Part shown: positions 25,683 through 34,751 of the stretch, one piece after another
Position numbering within the stretch: the first letter of the stretch is position 1
How the letters are laid out: each line of letters begins with the position of its first letter
DNA from: Pyrobaculum sp. 3827-6
Lineage (GTDB): Archaea; Thermoproteota; Thermoprotei; Thermoproteales; Thermoproteaceae
NCBI RefSeq assembly: GCF_025641885.1
Contig: NZ_JAOTQN010000001.1
Location: 62,001 to 126,000 of the forward strand
DNA length: 64,000 nucleotides
Direction: 5' to 3'
Made by a program: the position numbers and the translations under genes
The notes under the pieces: generated by a model
Told to the model about the DNA's origin: nothing
What the model saw: only the letters and a program-made list of their open reading frames with translations
The model's database searches: none

Positions 25683-25724
25683 CCTTTATAAACTCTCTCC
25701 TCTAGGCATTTTAAAGATTTAAAC
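25683..25724. promoter_or_regulatory. Divergent promoters of dnaG and methionine aminopeptidase
   Basis: The reverse-strand TATA box is at 25683-25692 (GTTTATAAAGG) for dnaG. The forward box ATTTTAAAGATTTAAAC (25708-25724) supports the ATG at 25746 over the TTG at 25728. Confidence 0.5.
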
Positions 25725-25745
25725 ACGTTGCCCTTGGGGTTGGCG

Positions 25746-26621
25746 ATGTTGAGGACGTTGAGACAGGTTGGCGACGTTGTTCATAAGTCGCTGAAGTACG
25801 CTATGGACTTGGCGCAGCCGGACATGCCTGTGCTTGAGCTCTGCGAGAAGGTGGAGGCTTTTATTAGGTCTAGCGACGCCAAGCCTGCTTTTCCGGTGAA
25901 TGTAAGTATTAACGAGGTTGCGGCTCACTACACGGCGAAGAGGGGGGACCAGCTTAGGATTCCGAGGTCGGGTCTTGTTAAGATAGACGTGGGGGCTCAG
26001 CGTGATGGCTATATTGTCGACGCCGCTGTCACCGTGGCGCTGGGGTCGGTGTTTGTAAATTTGCAGAAGGCGGCTAGGGCCGCGCTGGAGGCCGCTTTAA
26101 ACACGGCGAGGCCTGGGGTCAAGGCGTGGCAGATCGGCGATTCTGTTGAGAAGGTTATTAAGAATTTTGGTTTTAACCCGGTGTACAACCTCACCGGGCA
26201 TAAGATAGAGCGGTTCATTCTCCACGCCGGCTATGTTATTCCTAATTATCCAGATAAGTCGGCTTCGCAGGCGCTGGCGCCGGGGGATGTGTACGCCATT
26301 GAGCCGTTTGTCACTAATGGGGAGGGCTACGTCGCCGACGGCCGGGAGGTGACTATATACCGGTTGTTGAGGATGCGGCATAAGAATCTGCAACATGTTA
26401 TTGACTTAGTGAGTGCCGAGGTGGGGCCTCTGCCCTTTACTCCCAGGTGGTTTCCCCAGCTGGACGACTCCACCATAGCTACGGCTCTGAAGGCCGGCGT
26501 GTTGCACGGCTACGAGGTTTTGGTGGAGAGGTCCAGGGGTTTTGTGGCTCAGTTTGAGGACACGGTTTATGTGGGCGAGGGCGAGGTTGTGCCGCTGGCG
26601 CGTACTCTGGAGTTGCTCTAA
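25746..26621 (+). CDS. map: Methionine aminopeptidase, type II (archaeal)
   Basis: From ATG 25746 the enzyme has 291 residues. It removes the initiator Met from nascent proteins using two metal ions. The metal ligands are visible: KIDVGAQRDGYIVDAAVTV (two Asp), GHKIERFILHAG (His), VYAIEPFVTNGEG (Glu) and QFEDTVYV (Glu); the substrate His is in AAHYTA. The insert between the ligands is that of type II enzymes, without the zinc finger of eukaryotic forms. Upstream TTG at 25728 would give six more residues but lies too near the TATA box. Confidence 0.93.
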   Translation: MLRTLRQVGDVVHKSLKYAMDLAQPDMPVLELCEKVEAFIRSSDAKPAFPVNVSINEVAAHYTAKRGDQLRIPRSGLVKIDVGAQRDGYIVDAAVTVALGSVFVNLQKAARAALEAALNTARPGVKAWQIGDSVEKVIKNFGFNPVYNLTGHKIERFILHAGYVIPNYPDKSASQALAPGDVYAIEPFVTNGEGYVADGREVTIYRLLRMRHKNLQHVIDLVSAEVGPLPFTPRWFPQLDDSTIATALKAGVLHGYEVLVERSRGFVAQFEDTVYVGEGEVVPLARTLELL

Positions 26622-26628
26622 GCGGAAA

Positions 26629-26641
26629 AGTTTTTATATAC
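26629..26641 (+). promoter_or_regulatory. TATA box of the thermosome gene
   Basis: AGTTTTTATATAC is centred 25 nt before the ATG at 26660; an AAG-rich BRE-like element precedes it. Confidence 0.6.
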
Positions 26642-26659
26642 ACAATTTTTGTCAAAGCC

Positions 26660-28309
26660 ATGAGCCAGGCAGTGTTAACCCAAATTGGCGGCGTCCCGGT
26701 ATTAGTGTTGAAGGAGGGTACCCAGAGGGCGTTTGGAAAGGAGGCTGTTAGGCTGAATATCATGATCGCCAGGGCTATTGCCGAGGTTATGAGAACTACC
26801 CTCGGCCCGAAGGGCATGGATAAAATGCTCATCGACTCGCTCGGCGACATCACGATAACTAACGACGGCGCCACCATCCTCGACGAGATGGACGTACAGC
26901 ACCCCATTGCCAAACTGCTTGTCGAGATTTCAAAGTCGCAGGAGGAGGAGGCTGGCGACGGCACCACCACAGCTGTGGTCCTCGCCGGCGCGTTGCTGGA
27001 GGAGGCTGAGAAGTTGCTTGAGAAGAACATCCACCCGACGGTGATTGTGAGCGGCTACAAGAAGGCTCTCGACGTCGCCGCCGAGCACCTCCGCAAGTCG
27101 GCGGTTCCCGTAAACCGTAGCGATGTCGACACCTTGAAGAAGATCGCCATGACGTCGATGGGCGGGAAGATCTCGGAGACTGTGAAGGAGTACTTCGCCG
27201 ACTTGGCTGTGAAGGCGGTGTTGCAGGTCGCCGAGGAGAGGAATGGCAAGTGGTATGTGGATCTTGACAATATCCAGATTGTGAAGAAGCACGGCGGCTC
27301 TCTGCTAGATACGCAGTTGGTCTACGGGATTGTTGTCGATAAGGAGGTTGTCCACGCCGCTATGCCTAAGCGTGTTGTAAATGCCAAGATTGCGTTGCTG
27401 GACGCGCCTCTGGAGGTAGAGAAGCCGGAGATAGATGCGGAGATTAGGATAAACGACCCGACTCAGATGAGGGCGTTTCTAGAGGAGGAGGAGAAGATAC
27501 TCAGAGGCTATGTTGATAAGCTGAGGTCCCTCGGCGTCACGGCGCTGTTCACCACTAAAGGTATTGACGACATTGCGCAGTACTACCTAGCCAAGGCGGG
27601 TATCCTCGCCGTGAGGAGGGTGAAGCGTAGCGACATTGAGAAGCTAGTGAGGGCCACCGGGGCCAGGCTAGTCACAAGTATTGAGGACTTGACCGAGGCG
27701 GATCTGGGCTTCGCCGGCCTGGTGGAGGAGAGGCGCGTCGGGGATGAGAAGATGGTGTTTGTGGAGCAGTGTAAGAACCCGAGGGCTGTGTCCATCCTAG
27801 TGAGAGGCGGCTTCGAGAGGCTTGTTGACGAGGCTGAGAGGAACCTCGACGACGCGCTTTCCGTGGTGGCCGACGTCGTAGAGGATCCGTATATACTGCC
27901 CGCGGGCGGCGCGGCGGAGATCGAGGCGGCTAAGGCCGTGAGGGCCTTCGCCACCAAGGTCGGAGGGAGGGAGCAGTACGCAGTGGAGGCCTTTGCAAGA
28001 GCTCTGGAGGCTATTCCAAAGGCCCTCGCCGAGAACGCAGGTCTCGACCCAATTGACATACTGACTGAGCTGACTCACAAACATGAGCAGGGCGACGGCT
28101 GGAGGTACGGCCTAGATGTGTACCAGGGCAAGGTCGTGGATATGGTCTCCCTGGGCTTGATAGAGCCTCTCACAGTTAAGCTAAACGCGTTGAAGGTGGC
28201 GGTGGAGGCCGCCTCAATGATTCTCAGAATTGACGAAATCATAGCCGCCAGCAAGCTAGAGAAGGAGAAGGAGGAGAAGAAAGAAGAGAAGAAGGAGGAG
28301 TTCGACTAA
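26660..28309 (+). CDS. thsA: Thermosome (group II chaperonin) subunit
   Basis: The 549-residue subunit folds proteins inside a double-ring chamber. Landmarks are TTLGPKGMDKML and NDGATILDEM in the equatorial domain, the ATPase signature GDGTTTAVVLAG, and PAGGAAEIEAAKAV near the C-terminal half. The C-terminus is a run of Lys and Glu ending EEFD instead of the Gly/Met-rich tail of many thermosomes. Thermoproteales usually carry two or three subunit genes; which one this is cannot be told. Confidence 0.95.
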   Translation: MSQAVLTQIGGVPVLVLKEGTQRAFGKEAVRLNIMIARAIAEVMRTTLGPKGMDKMLIDSLGDITITNDGATILDEMDVQHPIAKLLVEISKSQEEEAGDGTTTAVVLAGALLEEAEKLLEKNIHPTVIVSGYKKALDVAAEHLRKSAVPVNRSDVDTLKKIAMTSMGGKISETVKEYFADLAVKAVLQVAEERNGKWYVDLDNIQIVKKHGGSLLDTQLVYGIVVDKEVVHAAMPKRVVNAKIALLDAPLEVEKPEIDAEIRINDPTQMRAFLEEEEKILRGYVDKLRSLGVTALFTTKGIDDIAQYYLAKAGILAVRRVKRSDIEKLVRATGARLVTSIEDLTEADLGFAGLVEERRVGDEKMVFVEQCKNPRAVSILVRGGFERLVDEAERNLDDALSVVADVVEDPYILPAGGAAEIEAAKAVRAFATKVGGREQYAVEAFARALEAIPKALAENAGLDPIDILTELTHKHEQGDGWRYGLDVYQGKVVDMVSLGLIEPLTVKLNALKVAVEAASMILRIDEIIAASKLEKEKEEKKEEKKEEFD

Positions 28310-28854
28310 ACAAGTCTTTTTTCAAGTGATACCGCAACTAATACTAATGTAAATATTATAATTTCTATATCTTGGCTTATTAATATGTGTGGGAGTACTA
28401 TTGACGACGCGGTGACCAATACAACCAGCCTATTCCTTGTCCTTAATGATGCATAGCCTTGTTGAAAGAATGGTTGCGCTGCTCTTAGCCGCTTTCTCTC
28501 GCCGGTAATTACCGGGTCTTCGATATGCGGCTCAGAAAATATTCTAGCTACGTAGTCTCTGGGATCGTACTGGTCTTTGAGCACGGCGGTGTACCTCTGG
28601 GCTAGTAGCTCTCTATCAAAGTGTGTCAGTATTTTTCTTATCTTTCTCTCCCCGGCTCTGAGGATGCGTTTAGAGAACATTATTCCCAGGGCCAGCACGG
28701 CGAGTGATATGTATTTGTAAGCGGGGTTGAAGAACAGGGCGATGCCGCTGAACATTACGCTTGTCATCGAGGTCACGGCTAGCGCCACCACTAGCCTGTG
28801 GTATGTCTTTTCATGTATCTCGGCTACTCTCCGCGCTATGTACTCACTCAGCAT
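28306..28854 (-). CDS. Four-helix membrane protein linked to the secretion-type ATPase
   Basis: The 182-residue protein has two hydrophobic hairpins (about residues 22-62 and 140-178) with a charged cytoplasmic region between them. It starts inside the last 11 bases of the upstream ATPase gene. The layout (helices, cytoplasmic domain, helices) recalls a reduced TadC/GspF platform protein, the usual partner of such ATPases, but the length is far shorter, so this is only a suggestion. The stop overlaps the convergent thermosome gene. Confidence 0.65.
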   Translation of the reverse strand: MLSEYIARRVAEIHEKTYHRLVVALAVTSMTSVMFSGIALFFNPAYKYISLAVLALGIMFSKRILRAGERKIRKILTHFDRELLAQRYTAVLKDQYDPRDYVARIFSEPHIEDPVITGERKRLRAAQPFFQQGYASLRTRNRLVVLVTASSIVLPHILISQDIEIIIFTLVLVAVSLEKRLV

Positions 28855-29875
28855 ACAGCTCTACTACCCTCCTCTCTATTGCGCCGGCGTATCTCTTGCC
28901 TAGCTGGACAATGCCGATGTTTCTGACGTCTATCTCCCTTCTCCTCAGCCGCGTAACCGCGTCGTCTATATTCACTGAGTGCATCGTCGCGAGGGTCTGT
29001 AGCCCTATCTCCGTTGCAGTTTTAAACGCGGCAAAGTGATCCTCGTATTGAAGCTCGCCAATGAAGATTACATCTATATTGCGGTTGAGGGATGCGTAGA
29101 TCTCCTTTACCTTGTTGACATTTCTAATTTTTATCTGGTTTTTCCGTGGATCGTCCTCGAACTCATCAGCCTCGTCTATGTAGACCCTCTGCCACTCACC
29201 CGGGATTAGGTCGTCCAGCGCCGACAGCAATGTGGTCTTGCCCGAGCCGGGCGGCCCTGTGACTACTATGTGTCTACCTTCTCTAACCCATCTGTATATC
29301 TCCCTGAGCTGGTCCTCGGTGAGGAAGCCGGATCTCAGTAACTGGGCTAGGGTGATCTTACCCCTGTGTATCCTCAGGTAGGCTTGGGGTAGCGGCACTA
29401 TCGGCGGGAGATCAAGCGAAATTCTCAGCCTAATGGGGCCGATCTTGAGGCCGTATCTCAGCGATGGGGTTGAGGTGGATAGCTCAACAGATTTGAGGTG
29501 GGCAATTTTGAGTATGGCCCTTATCGCCTTTCCTTCACACATCTTGCCGCTGTTCTCCTTCCCCCTCTTGCGGGTTACGTATATCGGCCTGCCGGGGATC
29601 AGCGCCACGTCCTCGACATCCTCGTCCTCTAGAAACTCGGCGATCTCCGCAAGGCCGACCGTGGCCAGCGTCCATCTCAGTGCCAGTTCTTTATTTATAT
29701 TCTTCAACACTCCGTATCTAAAATCGAGAGTGTCGTCTATTGTCTTTTTGTATATACGTGAGAGTATTTTCAACACGGCGGGCAACTCGCCGGGCGAGAA
29801 GTCGCAGATTCCCTTCTCGACGCATGACGAGCGGCACTCCGCGCAGTCAAGAATTTTCAACAATACGTGGTACAT
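28844..29875 (-). CDS. GspE/VirB11-like secretion ATPase
   Basis: The 343-residue ATPase has Walker A GPPGSGKTTL (about residues 205-214), a Walker B-like DVIFIGELQ and an Asp/Glu box VYIDEADEFED. The N-terminus has two Cys pairs (CAECRSSC and CVEKGIC near residues 11-25), an unusual metal- or disulfide-ready element. Such ATPases power type IV pilus, archaellum or related machines. It is short of the N-terminal domains of archaeal FlaI. It overlaps both neighbours, in an operon with a TFB-like protein and a membrane protein. No pilin is next to it. Confidence 0.85.
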   Translation of the reverse strand: MYHVLLKILDCAECRSSCVEKGICDFSPGELPAVLKILSRIYKKTIDDTLDFRYGVLKNINKELALRWTLATVGLAEIAEFLEDEDVEDVALIPGRPIYVTRKRGKENSGKMCEGKAIRAILKIAHLKSVELSTSTPSLRYGLKIGPIRLRISLDLPPIVPLPQAYLRIHRGKITLAQLLRSGFLTEDQLREIYRWVREGRHIVVTGPPGSGKTTLLSALDDLIPGEWQRVYIDEADEFEDDPRKNQIKIRNVNKVKEIYASLNRNIDVIFIGELQYEDHFAAFKTATEIGLQTLATMHSVNIDDAVTRLRRREIDVRNIGIVQLGKRYAGAIERRVVELYAE

Positions 29876-30326
29876 ATCTACGGAGGCGCGACGCGGTGTC
29901 TCTTATACTGAACTTACTAACCCCCAAAATTTTTGCAATAACTTGCTTATGTACGTAGAAGCCTATCAGCTCAGCCGCTAGGTAGGAGAGGGCCGCCGCT
30001 ATCACTCTGGGAGATTTCCCCTGGTAGATCCTCTTGTCTAGTTTTCTAAACATCTCCATGGCTACCTTAGCCACATCTCCCCTACCTAGCTCACTTGCAA
30101 CTTTGGTGACGTAGAACTCCACCACTTCGCCGTAGCGCTTCTTCACGCTTTCTTTAGTCTCTTTCTCTAGTAGAATAAGCGCGACGCGGCGCTTTAGAGT
30201 TACAACGCTGATCTGTTTGACGCGAGGCGGCACCACCTCTGGCCCTATGACGCTACCACAGTCTTTACAAACATATTCACCATCTACTAATACTATATTT
30301 TCCGACTTACAGTATGGACAGTTCAC
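29847..30326 (-). CDS. Half-length TFB-like protein: zinc ribbon plus one cyclin-like repeat
   Basis: The 159-residue product begins MNCPYCKSENIVLVDGEYVC and CKDCG, the zinc ribbon of transcription factor B (Cys 3, 6, 20, 23). After a short linker there is one cyclin-like repeat (SPRVIAAALSYLAAELIGF, then ILGVSKFSIRDTASRL). Full TFB is about 300-330 residues with two repeats, so this is half of one. A conserved charged B-reader region is not obvious. Its 3' end overlaps the ATPase gene by 29 bases. It may be a specialised factor for its own operon, or a decoy; that is inference. Confidence 0.75.
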   Translation of the reverse strand: MNCPYCKSENIVLVDGEYVCKDCGSVIGPEVVPPRVKQISVVTLKRRVALILLEKETKESVKKRYGEVVEFYVTKVASELGRGDVAKVAMEMFRKLDKRIYQGKSPRVIAAALSYLAAELIGFYVHKQVIAKILGVSKFSIRDTASRLRRYVPRIVENS

Positions 30327-30429
30327 GTAAGGGAGAAACGTATATTTATTAAAACAACTACTTATATTTTTTTCTATGGAGAGAGTTAATCAAAAGTTTT
30401 GAACCAGTACACGCCAGAGCCGGGCTTAA

Positions 30430-30442
30430 AACTTTTATAAAG
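30430..30442 (+). promoter_or_regulatory. TATA box of the Rpo8-like gene
   Basis: AACTTTTATAAAG centred at about 30436, 25 nt before ATG 30462. Confidence 0.55.
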
Positions 30443-30461
30443 TCACCATAGGCCAAACCTC

Positions 30462-30776
30462 ATGGAGTTCTCACTTCGCGTCGTCGAGGTTGACGGCAAT
30501 TTTCCAAATACGATAAAACTAAAGGGCGATGTGGAGGCCACGCTGGAGTTGCCTCTAGATAAAATCGGCGTCAGACTAGCGGCAGGCGACCGGGTGAAGT
30601 TGGTAATCCAGAAGGAGAGAGAGGGGGACCTAAGCCAGTACAAGATCTACATGTGGGGTCTTGTATACCACGTCGGGGGCGGGGTTACGCGTATATCAAT
30701 CGGCGGGCTACAGCTTGACATACTGACGGAGCTACCGCTAAAGGTGGGGGAGAAGGTGTACATAGGTATAAAATAG
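30462..30776 (+). CDS. rpo8: Probable RNA polymerase subunit Rpo8 (RpoG)
   Basis: The 104-residue protein is all-beta in appearance, with a charged middle loop (QKEREGDLSQYKIYMWGLVY) and a hydrophobic strand ISIGGLQLDI. This resembles the crenarchaeal Rpb8 orthologue Rpo8, an OB-fold subunit at the side of RNA polymerase. The similarity is short and by eye, so an unrelated OB-fold protein is possible. It has its own TATA box and is followed closely by the SmAP3 gene, which has a separate TATA box. Confidence 0.5.
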   Translation: MEFSLRVVEVDGNFPNTIKLKGDVEATLELPLDKIGVRLAAGDRVKLVIQKEREGDLSQYKIYMWGLVYHVGGGVTRISIGGLQLDILTELPLKVGEKVYIGIK

Positions 30777-30807
30777 CCGGCGGAGCCCGTTGACGCGTCC
30801 GCCTTGT

Positions 30808-30818
30808 AAATTTTAATA
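30808..30818 (+). promoter_or_regulatory. TATA box of the SmAP3-like gene
   Basis: AAATTTTAATA lies 25 nt before ATG 30838 and decides for that start over the upstream GTG/ATG codons. Confidence 0.5.
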
Positions 30819-30837
30819 CTTGGCCACTGTCCCCCAC

Positions 30838-31269
30838 ATGGCGAGCACACTGGCGGAGGCCAGCAAGCGATTCGTCGCAGAGCTCAACAACGTATTAGGC
30901 AGAGAGGTGCAGGTGGTGCTTTCAAACGGCGAGGTGTACAGAGGCGTGCTACACGCCGTGGACAACCAGCTGAACATCGTCCTCGCAAACGCCGTGAATA
31001 AATCCGGCGAGAAGTTCACTAGAGTCTTCATAATGTATAGATACATCGTCCACATAGACAGCATGGAGAGGCGCATCGACATGAGAGAATTCGCCAAACA
31101 GGCGGAGAAGATATTCCCAGGCATGGTGAAGTACGTAGAGGAGACCAACACAGTCTTGATAGGCGACAAAGTCCGGGTTAGCGAAATCGGCGTAGAGGGC
31201 GTGGGGCCGGTGGCGGAGCGGGCAAAGAGGCTATTCGAAGAGTTTCTAAAATCCCAGGGATTTACCTAG
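30838..31269 (+). CDS. Sm-like archaeal protein 3 (SmAP3) with C-terminal domain
   Basis: The 143-residue protein has an N-terminal Sm fold with GREVQVVLSNGEVYRGVLHA and VDNQLNIVLANA (Sm1 motif) and a strand FIMYRYIVHIDS (Sm2). A second domain of about 60 residues follows (MREFAKQAEKIFPGMVKYVE), the extension that defines SmAP3 of Pyrobaculum aerophilum, which forms a 14-mer. It is expected to bind RNA. The stop overlaps the convergent lhr gene by four bases. Confidence 0.85.
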   Translation: MASTLAEASKRFVAELNNVLGREVQVVLSNGEVYRGVLHAVDNQLNIVLANAVNKSGEKFTRVFIMYRYIVHIDSMERRIDMREFAKQAEKIFPGMVKYVEETNTVLIGDKVRVSEIGVEGVGPVAERAKRLFEEFLKSQGFT

Positions 31270-34058
31270 TCCCAGAAAGCCCTGGTTGCCGCGAACTGTT
31301 TTTCCGCGTCTATTATAGCCGCCCAGAGGTCGGCCCCCTCGAAAAACTTGTTTAATATTTTCACCGCGGTTTTAGGCCCAACCCCGTGGGCTAGCTGGAC
31401 CAACACGCCCAGCCTGCCGTGTTCCAAGACGAGGGAGGCGCTTAGCTGCAGGTTCTCCAAAACCCTCCTCTCGTCGGGGCCCAGCCTCTGCCTAATTTTA
31501 AACTTGTTAACCACAAGCCTCGCCTTTTCCAAATCTACGTTTTTAACAACCGCCAGCGCCCTCACGCCACAGCGCTGGCACTGTACATCCTCCGGAAGCA
31601 TAGACGCCCTAGAGGCGTAGACCCAGCCGCAGTTTAGACACAGCAACGTGACGTATTTATTCAAAATCCTCCTCCTCGCCAAGTCGGCCAGAGACTCCCT
31701 CGACAAGCCCCTAAAGGAAAAGTCGAGACGCAACGCCTCCTCCAAGATGGGCTTCTCCAACGCCGTAGGCCTCCCCAGCCTCCTCACCACTAGAGGCAAC
31801 TCTCCACTGGACACCCTCCCGAGCAGTTCCGTAAGCGCCTTGACATCCAGCCTCTCTACAAACAACTCGTTTAGAGCCTCCACCCCCGGGAGGTCGTCGG
31901 CGTACACCTCTGGAAGCTTGGCCGGCACGTCCTCGGCGTCTTTCGACACTAGGCCAACCCGCCTAGCCACCTGTAGAAATCTATATCTAAACATCTTCGA
32001 GCTCCTCACAGCGTTTCTAATTGTGGTGTATACAAAAGACTGTGGTTTTTTAAACACCTCCTCCAAAGCCTGCACGGGTACGAACTCCCTAAAGATTAGG
32101 AGGACTCTATACGCATCGGATCTATACCCCACAGGCCCCACGTAGCCGGAAAGCGCGTGGGAGAGATACGCCCCAAGCGCCTCGTTGCCCTTGTGCCCAA
32201 GACAGCTGTGGACAACCGCATATCTATTCTCAACTACGTGGATGTGCAACCTCCCTGGCTCTGGAATTAGGTCTGGGGTGAGCCCCTCTGTGTCTACTGG
32301 AAGCTCATCCTCGCCACTGAGCGATCTGCGGAGAACCTCGGCACGCCGCCTGCAGACCTCCTGAGCCACCTCGTAAGGCACTGGGATCTGCTCGCCAAGC
32401 CACGCCGGGAGGGCCCCGGTGACGTCGTAGTCGGGATATAGGTACACCACGTCGCCCTCGCGCCTGGCGAACGTCCACACGCGGCCGGACAAGACAATTT
32501 TCGTGCCCGGCTCTATGGAGTATACAAACTCTCTATCCAGCTCCCCAACTACCCTCCCAGTAGTGTCATCCACAGCTCTGTAGCTCTTCTCGTCAGGGAT
32601 AGTCGAGACATTTTCAAAATAGTAACGGATACTACCCCTCCTCGGCCGCATCCCCCTCATCAAGCCATGCCTCTCGGCGAAGTCCAGCACCAGTCGGATA
32701 TCCTCCTCAGTCAAGTTCCTATAGGGATGCGCCCTCTTCACCACCCTCGCCACGTAGCCAACGTCTACCTCCCTCTCCTCCAGCCTCGCCTCCAGCACAA
32801 TACCCACAACTTGATGCAACAAGACGTCAAGCGCATTTTCATGATACTCCACATCTCTCTCAAGAACTCCACCCGACGCCCACTCTGTAATCACCTCAGA
32901 CTCGAGGTAGTCCTCCACGTCCGACGCCACGACGACGCCCCTAGACACTAGCCCCAGCCTATGGCCGCTACGGCCCACCCTCTGCACAAGCTTAGACATC
33001 TGCCTCGGCGAGCCGTACTGCACCACCAAATCCACCTCCCCCACGTCAATCCCCAGCTCCAGGCTGGAGGTGGCCACCACAGCCTTCAGCCCGCCCCTCT
33101 TCAACCTCTCCTCCACAGCCACTCTGTGCTCTCTGGAGAGCGACGAGTGGTGCACATCCACCACGTCGCCCATGACGAACTTAAGTCGAGAGGCGAGAAA
33201 CTCGGCCCCGTCTCTAGTATTAGTAAAAACCAAGACGGAGCCCCTCGCGGATTTGACGTACTCCGCCACCTTCTTAACACGTGCCACCGCCTCAGGCGTC
33301 GCGTCAAACTTCTCAGCCTCTATATAATCCTCGTCGACAGGCGTCGGCAGAACCACCTCAATCTCTAACCTCTTCTCCCCCGAAACGTCGACAACCTCCA
33401 CCTCCCTGTCCCCACCCAGGAAGGCCGCCACCAGCCCCGGCGAGCCCACAGTCGCCGAGAGGCCAACCCGCTGAAACTCCCCCGCGAGCTCCACCAGCCG
33501 CTCTAGCCCAACCGCCAGCTGGACCCCCCTCTTACTATTCACAAGCTCGTGGACCTCGTCAACTACGACAAACCTCACATTTCTCAAACTCTGCCTAAAC
33601 CGCTTATGCAGAAGCAGAATTTGCAACGTCTCCGGCGTCGTGATGAGGACGTCAGGCGGCCTCGACGCCAACAGCCTCCTCTCGCCCTCAGGAGTGTCCC
33701 CATGCCTCACGCCTATAGACAGCCCCACCCTCTCGGAGAGGGAAACAAGGCGGCGAAGCAGGTCGCGGTTCAGCGACCTCAGCGGCGTGATGTATAGACA
33801 CCTAACCCCGGGCCCAGGCCCTGCCTCAAGAAGCCTAGAAAAAATCGGGAACAGCGCCGCCTCGGTCTTGCCGAATCCCGTCGGCGCGATGAGGAGGATG
33901 TGCGCCCCGCTCAAAATTCTGGGGATGCCAGCCGCCTGCGCCGGCGTGGGCTCTGTGTAGCCCAGCTCTCTAATCGCCTCTCGTAGCTCTGGGTGTAGGA
34001 GGTGGAAAACCACGGAGCGTAAAAAACCTGGATATAAAGCCCTAATGAGGCCACTCAA
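31266..34058 (-). CDS. lhr: Lhr-type superfamily 2 DNA helicase
   Basis: The 930-residue enzyme carries the SF2 motifs: Q-like EPTPAQAAGIPRIL, Walker A APTGFGKTEA, DEVH box VDEVHEL, motif III SATV, and motif VI QRVGRSGHR. The C-terminal third is the Lhr-specific region and includes a four-Cys zinc site (CLNCGWVY and CQRCG near residues 800-830). Archaeal Lhr unwinds forked DNA with 3'-5' polarity and is linked to replication-coupled repair. The start overlaps the fumarase beta gene by 17 bases; a GTG fifteen codons later is an alternative. Confidence 0.9.
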   Translation of the reverse strand: MSGLIRALYPGFLRSVVFHLLHPELREAIRELGYTEPTPAQAAGIPRILSGAHILLIAPTGFGKTEAALFPIFSRLLEAGPGPGVRCLYITPLRSLNRDLLRRLVSLSERVGLSIGVRHGDTPEGERRLLASRPPDVLITTPETLQILLLHKRFRQSLRNVRFVVVDEVHELVNSKRGVQLAVGLERLVELAGEFQRVGLSATVGSPGLVAAFLGGDREVEVVDVSGEKRLEIEVVLPTPVDEDYIEAEKFDATPEAVARVKKVAEYVKSARGSVLVFTNTRDGAEFLASRLKFVMGDVVDVHHSSLSREHRVAVEERLKRGGLKAVVATSSLELGIDVGEVDLVVQYGSPRQMSKLVQRVGRSGHRLGLVSRGVVVASDVEDYLESEVITEWASGGVLERDVEYHENALDVLLHQVVGIVLEARLEEREVDVGYVARVVKRAHPYRNLTEEDIRLVLDFAERHGLMRGMRPRRGSIRYYFENVSTIPDEKSYRAVDDTTGRVVGELDREFVYSIEPGTKIVLSGRVWTFARREGDVVYLYPDYDVTGALPAWLGEQIPVPYEVAQEVCRRRAEVLRRSLSGEDELPVDTEGLTPDLIPEPGRLHIHVVENRYAVVHSCLGHKGNEALGAYLSHALSGYVGPVGYRSDAYRVLLIFREFVPVQALEEVFKKPQSFVYTTIRNAVRSSKMFRYRFLQVARRVGLVSKDAEDVPAKLPEVYADDLPGVEALNELFVERLDVKALTELLGRVSSGELPLVVRRLGRPTALEKPILEEALRLDFSFRGLSRESLADLARRRILNKYVTLLCLNCGWVYASRASMLPEDVQCQRCGVRALAVVKNVDLEKARLVVNKFKIRQRLGPDERRVLENLQLSASLVLEHGRLGVLVQLAHGVGPKTAVKILNKFFEGADLWAAIIDAEKQFAATRAFWD

Positions 34059-34647
34059 TTGCAGAGAGGATTTCTGGTATCTTTGCCCTCGCCGCCTCTC
34101 TTAACTCGTCGTAGTAGTTTCGACCCGTCGGGTCGATCATCACTGTGAGGGGGCCGAAGTTCTCCACCTCCAGCACCCACATGGCCTCTGCGATGCCTAA
34201 GTCAAGCCAGTGGACGTCTACCACCCTCTTAATCGCCTTGGCTGCGAGGACCCCGGCGCCGCCCGTGAATATGGCGTAGGCCGCCACATGCCTCCTCATG
34301 GCTTCCGCCGTTTTCCTCCCCATGCCGCCTTTACCCACCACAAGCTTGACGCCGAGCTTCTCTATCACGTCGGCCTCGAACGCCTCCATACGTGCAGAGG
34401 TGGTTGGCCCCATGCTCAAGATTTCCCACGTACCGTCTCTCTTCCTAGCCACGGGCCCCGCGTGGTAGATAACCCCACCCCGCAGATCCGCCGGGAGTCT
34501 GTCGCCTCTCTCCACGTACTCCAGCATCCGCTTATGCGCCGAGTCTCTTGCGCTGATCACCACCCCTGTGACGTACACCGTATCTCCAACCCTTAGCTTA
34601 GAAACCTCCTCAGACGTGAGAGGCGTCTTTAGGTAGTACGTAGGCAT
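34042..34647 (-). CDS. fumB: Fumarate hydratase class I, beta subunit
   Basis: This 201-residue protein matches the C-terminal half of class I (4Fe-4S) fumarases: YLKTPLTSEEVSKLRVGDTVYVTG at the start, ISARDSAHKRM (with the family's R-D-x-AH) and IYHAGP. It acts with the alpha subunit encoded by the divergent gene at 34752 to interconvert fumarate and malate. In Thermoproteales this step serves both the citric acid cycle and the dicarboxylate/4-hydroxybutyrate carbon fixation cycle. Tartrate dehydratase beta is the close alternative. Confidence 0.9.
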   Translation of the reverse strand: MPTYYLKTPLTSEEVSKLRVGDTVYVTGVVISARDSAHKRMLEYVERGDRLPADLRGGVIYHAGPVARKRDGTWEILSMGPTTSARMEAFEADVIEKLGVKLVVGKGGMGRKTAEAMRRHVAAYAIFTGGAGVLAAKAIKRVVDVHWLDLGIAEAMWVLEVENFGPLTVMIDPTGRNYYDELREAARAKIPEILSAIEWPH

Positions 34648-34751
34648 GTCTCTAAGTGTCTGGCATATTAAAAAATGAGCAACGACAATCCACGTAAATA
34701 GACTAGTTAGGGGGCCAGGAAAATATTTTTAACATGAATAGGGAAATTGCC

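Noticed and set aside
25111-25722. Forward ORF of 203 codons opposite dnaG
   Set aside because: Very Ser/Ile/Phe-rich and antisense to the conserved TOPRIM and N-terminal domains of DnaG.
29433-29981. Forward ORF of 182 codons opposite the secretion ATPase and TFB-like genes
   Set aside because: No motif, and the reverse strand encodes Walker motifs and a cyclin-like repeat with normal overlaps.
31648-33960. Several forward-strand ORFs of 65-165 codons within the lhr region
   Set aside because: All lie opposite intact helicase motifs and have Ser/Thr/Pro/His-biased composition typical of antisense frames.
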